DNA of 64,000 nucleotides from VXYK01 sp965221585 (GTDB lineage: Bacteria > Actinomycetota > Acidimicrobiia > Acidimicrobiales > Aldehydirespiratoraceae), in the NCBI GenBank assembly GCA_965221585.1, contig OZ244898.1, positions 1,860,001-1,924,000 on the forward strand, in the 5' to 3' direction. Both the position numbers and the translations under genes were made by a program. Below, in pieces: positions 59,793 to 64,000 of the stretch. Each line of letters opens with the position of its first letter. The stretch's first letter is position 1. The notes under the pieces were generated by a model. It saw only the letters and a list, made by a program, of their open reading frames with translations, ran no database searches and was not told the DNA's origin.

Positions 59793-60968
59793 TTAGCTGA
59801 TCTGGGAGAGCAGTGCTTGATAACGCTGTCTCACGGCAGGCCAGCTGAACGAACGCTCCACGTACGACCGACCCGCTCTCCCCAGACTCCTGCGGAGCTC
59901 GGCGTCGTCGAGAAGCCGGTTCAGCGACACCTCGAACTCGACGAAGTTGCTGTACCAGAGACCCCCACCGGACTGCACACAGTGGTCCCGGGTGGGGCCG
60001 CACCAACCGTTGACCAGCACGGGTGTCTCCGCCAGCCAGGCTTCGAGAACGACCAGCGAGAACGACTCCAGAGGTGACGGGTTGACGAGCACGTCGGCCG
60101 CCGCGAGCAGGCCGAACTTGTGTTCCTCAGACACCGCTCCGACGCACACAATCCCGTCGCGCTCGGCTATCTCGTCAACCACCGGGCCGATGACAACCAG
60201 CTTGCCGTCGCCGCGCCGGGCTCGTGTCGCAGCAAAGAAGTCGACGAGTTCATGCGTGCCCTTGCTTCGCAGAACCCGTCCCAAGAACACCGCGAACGGT
60301 TCGTCCCCAAGACCGAAGGCGCGACGCGCCGCCTGTGCATCAATCTCAAAGTCAGGCCGCTCGACCGGAAGGCCCATCACAACCTGCGGCGTCAGCACCG
60401 TCGACGGGAACCGGTCCGACACCAGTCGCTGCTCGGGGCGGCTGTAATGCGCAAGGGCCGACACCGAGTTGAACAGCTCATCAAAAACCGGGAGCCGCAA
60501 CGGCGGTTCTGGATGGGCAGCAGCATGCAGCACCGTCGGTACACGGGCCACAGCCACTCCCCTCACCGCCGGGTGGTACATGTACGGGGTGAATGCGAGC
60601 ACTCCGCTGTCGACCTCAGCAACAGCTTCAAGCAGGTCCGTGCTGGTGGGGCCCTGCTCGGTGACCCATTGCAGGGCGTCGGCGATACTGGCCCGTTCAG
60701 GGTTCGGCAGGAGTCGATCACAGATGGCCGCGAAATCGGGGGAACGGGGATGGTCGACGCTGAACCGGGAGACGGAAACACCCTCCTCGCAGGTTGTGCC
60801 CTCTGGGAATTCATCGGCCCAGGTGTCAAAGGAGCGTGCCCGTGAGGTGAGAACCGACACGTCGAGTCCCTCGGCGCTGAGTCGAGTCGCCAGCGCTCGT
60901 GCTCCCAGCTCCGCCCCGCCGACAACATCGGCACCGTAACGAGGAGCGACGAAAGTGATGTCGCTCAT
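59793..60968 (-). CDS. Glycosyltransferase family 4
   Basis: 391 residues from ATG 60968, which overlaps the stop of the upstream GT4 (ATGA); the longer open frame reads into that gene. It starts MSDITFVAPRYGADVVGGAE, with the GGAE acceptor loop. The donor half has AVFLGRVLRSKGTHELVDFF and VNPSPLESFSLVVLEAWLAETPVLV with the E(x7)E motif. It follows two other minus-strand genes of the last cluster and is its final gene. Confidence 0.87.
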   Translation of the reverse strand: MSDITFVAPRYGADVVGGAELGARALATRLSAEGLDVSVLTSRARSFDTWADEFPEGTTCEEGVSVSRFSVDHPRSPDFAAICDRLLPNPERASIADALQWVTEQGPTSTDLLEAVAEVDSGVLAFTPYMYHPAVRGVAVARVPTVLHAAAHPEPPLRLPVFDELFNSVSALAHYSRPEQRLVSDRFPSTVLTPQVVMGLPVERPDFEIDAQAARRAFGLGDEPFAVFLGRVLRSKGTHELVDFFAATRARRGDGKLVVIGPVVDEIAERDGIVCVGAVSEEHKFGLLAAADVLVNPSPLESFSLVVLEAWLAETPVLVNGWCGPTRDHCVQSGGGLWYSNFVEFEVSLNRLLDDAELRRSLGRAGRSYVERSFSWPAVRQRYQALLSQIS

Positions 60969-62068
60969 CGCAGGTGCTGCTTCGACTTCAGCAAGCCCGA
61001 TTTGAGCAGGTCCGCAAAGAACTCCTGCCACTGCGGGCGTACCGCCGCGGCCCGCAACTCCGAGGCCCGATCCGAACCAAGTTGCACCAATCGCTCGCGC
61101 AGAGGATCGTCGCCGCTGATCCGCGCCACCGCCGCGGCCACAACCGCAGGCGATTTGTCGTCGAGAACCACCCCTGCGCCGGCCAAGGTCTTCGGCACCG
61201 CTGCTGCATCGAAGGCGACGACCGGAACACCCCACGCCATCGCCTCCAGAATCGGCACACAGAATCCCTCGTGCTCGGACAGACACACGAACACGTCTGC
61301 TCGGCGGTACCACGACATCAGCTCCTCGGCCGGAACCGAGCCTTCAAACGACACGGCGTCCGCAATCCCGAGGTCCGCCGCGAACTCACGCAGGGCCTTC
61401 TCGTACCTTCTCGAAGTCGGCGAACCCACCAGTACCAGCTCAGCGGTCGGAATCTGTTGACGCAGCAGTGCCATCGCAGCCAACAGGTCGTGCTGACACT
61501 TGTTCGGTGCCAGCCGACCGACGAACAGCACGGTCAAGGCCGAGTCGTCCCGGTCCGCGGGACTCCTCGGCGTGCCGTCAGCCGGGAAGAGGGCATCGTC
61601 GGTCAGGACCGGGATCACCTCGACGCGCCCGCAATCCAATTCGGCAATTTCGCGAGCGTTGAAGTCCGAATCGGCAACCGCGACCGCAGCTCGGTGGCAG
61701 AGGCCGGCGAGCTGGCGCCTCCCAAAGGCGAGTTCCGCTCCCAGAGTCGGCTCCCAGCCGTAGAAGAACTCGGGCGGAGTCATGTTGTGGTAGTTCAGCA
61801 TCAGTGGCTCGGGACGGCCCAGGAGGTAATCGACCATCGGCGAGCCGATCGAGGCCTGATAGATGATCAGGTCGGGGTTCGGATCCTTGGCATGGTGTCG
61901 ATAGTGACGCGCTAGGTCCTCCGTGGAGGGGTTAAGGTGCGCTGTATAGATGGTGGAGTCGGCACCGAGCTCGCGTAGCGCCTGATCAACCGCCACAGTG
62001 TGGAAACCAACCGCGTCGCGCCTGGCCAGTGAGGGTATGAACTGGTGAACAATCGGTCGTCGACTCAC
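60965..62068 (-). CDS. Glycosyltransferase family 4
   Basis: 367 residues from GTG 62068, overlapping the methyltransferase stop (GTGA). The N terminus VSRRPIVHQFIPSLARRDAV and LIIYQASIGSPMVDYL, LMLNYHNMTPPEFF resemble GT4 enzymes acting late in O-antigen-like chains. The donor half has TVLFVGRLAPNKCQHDLL and VCLSEHEGFCVPILEAMAWGVPVV with E(x7)E. Coupling to a methyltransferase on one side and another GT4 on the other suggests joint capping or modification of a glycan terminus (inference). Confidence 0.88.
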   Translation of the reverse strand: MSRRPIVHQFIPSLARRDAVGFHTVAVDQALRELGADSTIYTAHLNPSTEDLARHYRHHAKDPNPDLIIYQASIGSPMVDYLLGRPEPLMLNYHNMTPPEFFYGWEPTLGAELAFGRRQLAGLCHRAAVAVADSDFNAREIAELDCGRVEVIPVLTDDALFPADGTPRSPADRDDSALTVLFVGRLAPNKCQHDLLAAMALLRQQIPTAELVLVGSPTSRRYEKALREFAADLGIADAVSFEGSVPAEELMSWYRRADVFVCLSEHEGFCVPILEAMAWGVPVVAFDAAAVPKTLAGAGVVLDDKSPAVVAAAVARISGDDPLRERLVQLGSDRASELRAAAVRPQWQEFFADLLKSGLLKSKQHLR

Positions 62069-63129
62069 TGTCGCCGAGCCGTGACCAGAGTCGTCACCCG
62101 TGAGCCGTCCAAGGTGGACAGGTCCACGACACAACCGCGATTAGCCAGCAGATGGGCCCATGTCCCTGGAGACAGACCCACACCGCGCAGCAGCTCTGCT
62201 TCGGGACCTGAACGGGCGAGAAGATCCGCGACTGCAACAACGATCCGGCCCGACGGTTCAACACAACGCAGCGCCTCGTCAATCAGCGTTGACAGTTCGA
62301 CAGATCCGAGGCGCTCCACCGACCGCGTCAGCACCACAGCAGCCAGCGAACCATCCGCGATTCTGTCCAGGTGCTCGAAGGGGGTTGCCACCCGAAGGTC
62401 CAGACCCTCGTCGGTGCCCTCGCTGATCACCTCAGCCGACTCGTCAACGCCGTGGGCGGTGAATCCCGCTCGCACCAATGCCGAAACGATCCGACCACTG
62501 CCGCACGACACCACCGCCACCGGTCCGCCGCCCACCGGTCCGTCGCCCACCGGCCCGCCGCCCACCGGTCCGTCGCCCACCGGCCCGCCGCCCACCGGTC
62601 CGCCGCCCACCGGTCCGCCGCGATGGGCAAGCAAGTCGGCCACGGCCTCCCCAAGGACCACATCGGCGTCGGGAACAGGATCGACGAACTGCCCCATGAT
62701 CTCAGCGGTGCGCGCATCGCCTTCGAGTCGAGAGATGCGCTGTTCTATCGATCGCAGCAGATTGATCAAGAAGTGGTTGAAGGCGTTGATCTGATCGGCC
62801 AGATACCGCAGATACCAGCGCGTCACCCTGCGTACGGTGTACTTGACATGCCGCACTCCCGCACGCTTGCCGACGGGAGCGTCAGCGTTGAGCAGCGACA
62901 GGCTGTCGACGCAACCGAGGAGATGCTCGGCATGTGCCTTCAGATCCGCTGGTGAGTCTGCGTCACCATATGCCGCGGCACCTGGAACTGAGCGTGCCCA
63001 TGCCTGAGATATCTCCCGCTCCTGAACCACCAGCGCCGGGTTGCTATCCCTGCGTATCCGAGCCTCGGATTGAATCTCCTCTTGAACGCGGCTGACATAT
63101 TCACGAGCGGCCGCTGCGTCATTCTGCAC
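62065..63129 (-). CDS. SAM-dependent methyltransferase-like protein with GPVGG/GPVGD repeats
   Basis: 354 residues with a GTG start. The first ~150 residues are helical (VSRVQEEIQSEARIRRDSN, RYLADQINAFNHFLINLLRSIEQRI) and resemble the N terminus of glycan-linked methyltransferases. A run of about seven pentapeptides GPVGG/GPVGD (near 172-205) follows. Then VAVVSCGSGRIVSALVRAG gives a class I SAM motif I and LAAVVLTRSVERLG the post-III region. The repeat directly precedes the first beta strand. Likely role: methylation of a sugar in the GT4 products. TAGGCT ends 7 nt before the start. Confidence 0.75.
   Translation of the reverse strand: MQNDAAAAREYVSRVQEEIQSEARIRRDSNPALVVQEREISQAWARSVPGAAAYGDADSPADLKAHAEHLLGCVDSLSLLNADAPVGKRAGVRHVKYTVRRVTRWYLRYLADQINAFNHFLINLLRSIEQRISRLEGDARTAEIMGQFVDPVPDADVVLGEAVADLLAHRGGPVGGGPVGGGPVGDGPVGGGPVGDGPVGGGPVAVVSCGSGRIVSALVRAGFTAHGVDESAEVISEGTDEGLDLRVATPFEHLDRIADGSLAAVVLTRSVERLGSVELSTLIDEALRCVEPSGRIVVAVADLLARSGPEAELLRGVGLSPGTWAHLLANRGCVVDLSTLDGSRVTTLVTARRQ
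62520..62622. repeat. 15-bp in-frame tandem repeat inside the methyltransferase gene
   Basis: About 6.7 copies of a 15-bp unit, CCGGTCCGCCGCCCA with C/T alternation at two sites. Copies are nearly identical, encode GPVGG/GPVGD on the minus strand and keep the frame, so copy number could vary without breaking the gene. Confidence 0.9.
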
Positions 63130-63136
63130 GCGCAGA

Positions 63137-63142
63137 AGCCTA
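63137..63142 (-). promoter_or_regulatory. Candidate -10 of leaderless methyltransferase/GT4 transcript
   Basis: TAGGCT on the minus strand ends 7 nt before the GTG at 63129, with no Shine-Dalgarno. It lies in the 27-bp gap after the upstream gene. Confidence 0.45.
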
Positions 63143-63156
63143 GCGAGAACAGAGCC

Positions 63157-64000
63157 CTAGCGGATTTCCCTGCGGTGTCGGCGAATCGGCCCAACAACGA
63201 GCAAACCCGTTGCCAGCACAACCCCGAACACTGCCAGGAGCAGGCTGATTCCCAGATGACGGGGTCGGAATCTCAAGCTGACCGAGTGCTCGCCCTCTGG
63301 CACCGCGACACCTATGAACGCGGCGTCTGCGGTGACGATCTCGGCGCTTCTACCGTCGACCGTCGCGAACCAGCCCGGATAGTCGGACACTGAGATCACC
63401 GCGACCGCAGCCCGGTCGGCGCGCACCACTGTGTCGACGCGGTCCCGGCCGACTGAAACGCTCACCACCTCAAGGTCCGCGTCCTGCGCCGGAACCGCAG
63501 GCAGTCCCACATCGGCGTCGACCACCGCTGACCGCACACCAACCTGGCGCGCCGCGACCGCCTCGGCTGCAGCCTTCGGATCGGCCTCGACCAGGGACGC
63601 GTCGGCGAGCCGGACGAATGCCGCGTTCGGACGCTCGATCAGCAGGACGTCGCCGGTGCGTGCGAGACGGAACTCGTCGTCACCGGCCACCATGCCGGCC
63701 GTCAACCCCCCCGAGGCGTCCACGCCGACCAGCAAGCCACCCTCCGGCGAAGGCGAAGTGACCTCGATCGACACTGGCGTTCCGACCGCGAGGTCCTCTC
63801 CGGAGAATGCGAAAGACTCCAGACTCGCGCTCCGCGGCGGTACGGACCGACGCTCGGTGCTGCTCCTGCCCCCCGCTTCGATGCTGACATCGATCACGCC
63901 GTCAGCGCTCGACACCACCTCAACCAACACCGCACGCAGACCCCCGGCGGGCGACGCCAACGTGGTTCTGAGTGGTGCTGCCGACGGGTCGGATCCCTCA
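63157..64000 (-). CDS. C-terminal part of a YfhO-like membrane protein (runs off window)
   Basis: 281 codons are open from the window edge to the stop at 63157, so the true start lies beyond 64000. The visible part is an extracytoplasmic beta-rich domain (ISVSDYPGWFATVDGR, VPEGEHSVSLRFRPRHLG) ending in one helix (about LLLAVFGVVLATGLLVV) and a basic tail RRHRREIR. This pattern is the C terminus of YfhO-type bacterial membrane proteins, which act in transfer of sugars onto wall polymers in Gram-positives. The membrane-rich N-terminal part is missing, so the call is by resemblance. Confidence 0.72.
   Translation of the reverse strand, partial: EGSDPSAAPLRTTLASPAGGLRAVLVEVVSSADGVIDVSIEAGGRSSTERRSVPPRSASLESFAFSGEDLAVGTPVSIEVTSPSPEGGLLVGVDASGGLTAGMVAGDDEFRLARTGDVLLIERPNAAFVRLADASLVEADPKAAAEAVAARQVGVRSAVVDADVGLPAVPAQDADLEVVSVSVGRDRVDTVVRADRAAVAVISVSDYPGWFATVDGRSAEIVTADAAFIGVAVPEGEHSVSLRFRPRHLGISLLLAVFGVVLATGLLVVGPIRRHRREIR

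Noticed and set aside
62520..62622. CRISPR-like array
   Set aside because: Units are 15 bp and contiguous with no unique spacers, and they encode pentapeptides in frame.

Overview
The window is about 64 kb of high-GC bacterial chromosome. It looks like an actinobacterium, most likely an Acidimicrobiia-type lineage rather than a mycobacterium or streptomycete. Supporting signs are coenzyme F420 genes (cofD, cofE and an F420-type luciferase-like oxidoreductase), DUF3499 and DUF5719 family proteins, a fused biotin carboxylase/BCCP subunit, many GTG starts, and many genes with a -10-like TAnnnT hexamer only 6-9 nt before the start codon, as expected for leaderless mRNAs. Several blocks recall the order seen around M. 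tuberculosis Rv3240c-Rv3303c (secA-hpf-comF, ahcY, manA-manB-DUF3499, fbiA-fbiB, LCP protein, birA-accA3, lpdA). That comparison is from memory of the reference genome, not from a search. No rRNA, tRNA, CRISPR array, transposase or integrase was recognised, and no gap between genes exceeds 300 bp; the longest is 34992-35222 (231 bp).

Layout. 1-7044 (minus strand): start of an acyl-CoA dehydrogenase, the division complex ftsX-ftsE, prfB, secA, the long-form hibernation factor hpf, and comF. 7241-10043 (minus): three start/stop-coupled oxidoreductases (SDR epimerase-like, classical SDR, F420-type LLM). 10115-15465 (minus): ahcY, manA, a Trm112-like protein, phosphomannomutase and PPK2. 15574-21326 (minus): a Gly/Asp-rich membrane protein, a 1231-residue membrane-protein/GT2 fusion, a CPBP protease-like protein and DUF3499. 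21385-23826 (plus): ftsH and a membrane thioredoxin-like protein. 23812-28481 (minus): DUF5719 protein and a 1044-residue GT2/membrane protein. 28645-32189 (plus): rmd-gmd-cofD-cofE. 32186-34991 (minus): a His-rich membrane protein, GDP-mannose pyrophosphorylase and galE.

35223-44273 (minus) is the most unusual block. A STAS anti-sigma antagonist, a REC-SpoIIE phosphatase, an RsbW-type kinase, a periplasmic-binding lipoprotein and a large histidine kinase run directly into three GT4 glycosyltransferases with almost no intergenic DNA. An ammonium transporter lies just upstream. I read this as a candidate ligand-sensing partner-switching system linked to envelope glycan synthesis.

45902-64000: fcl (plus), then UDP-glucose dehydrogenase and UDP-xylose synthase plus an LCP ligase (minus). 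Next come birA/accBC with overlapping divergent starts and a single-cysteine LpdA-like flavoprotein. The window ends in a second glycan cluster: GT-C, PIG-V-like, GT4 and GT2 on plus; YfhO-like membrane protein, methyltransferase and two GT4 on minus. Together the genes could make GDP-mannose, GDP-D-rhamnose, GDP-L-fucose, UDP-galactose, UDP-glucuronate and UDP-xylose, carry out lipid-linked and cytosolic glycosyl transfer, and attach polymer to the wall through the LCP enzyme.
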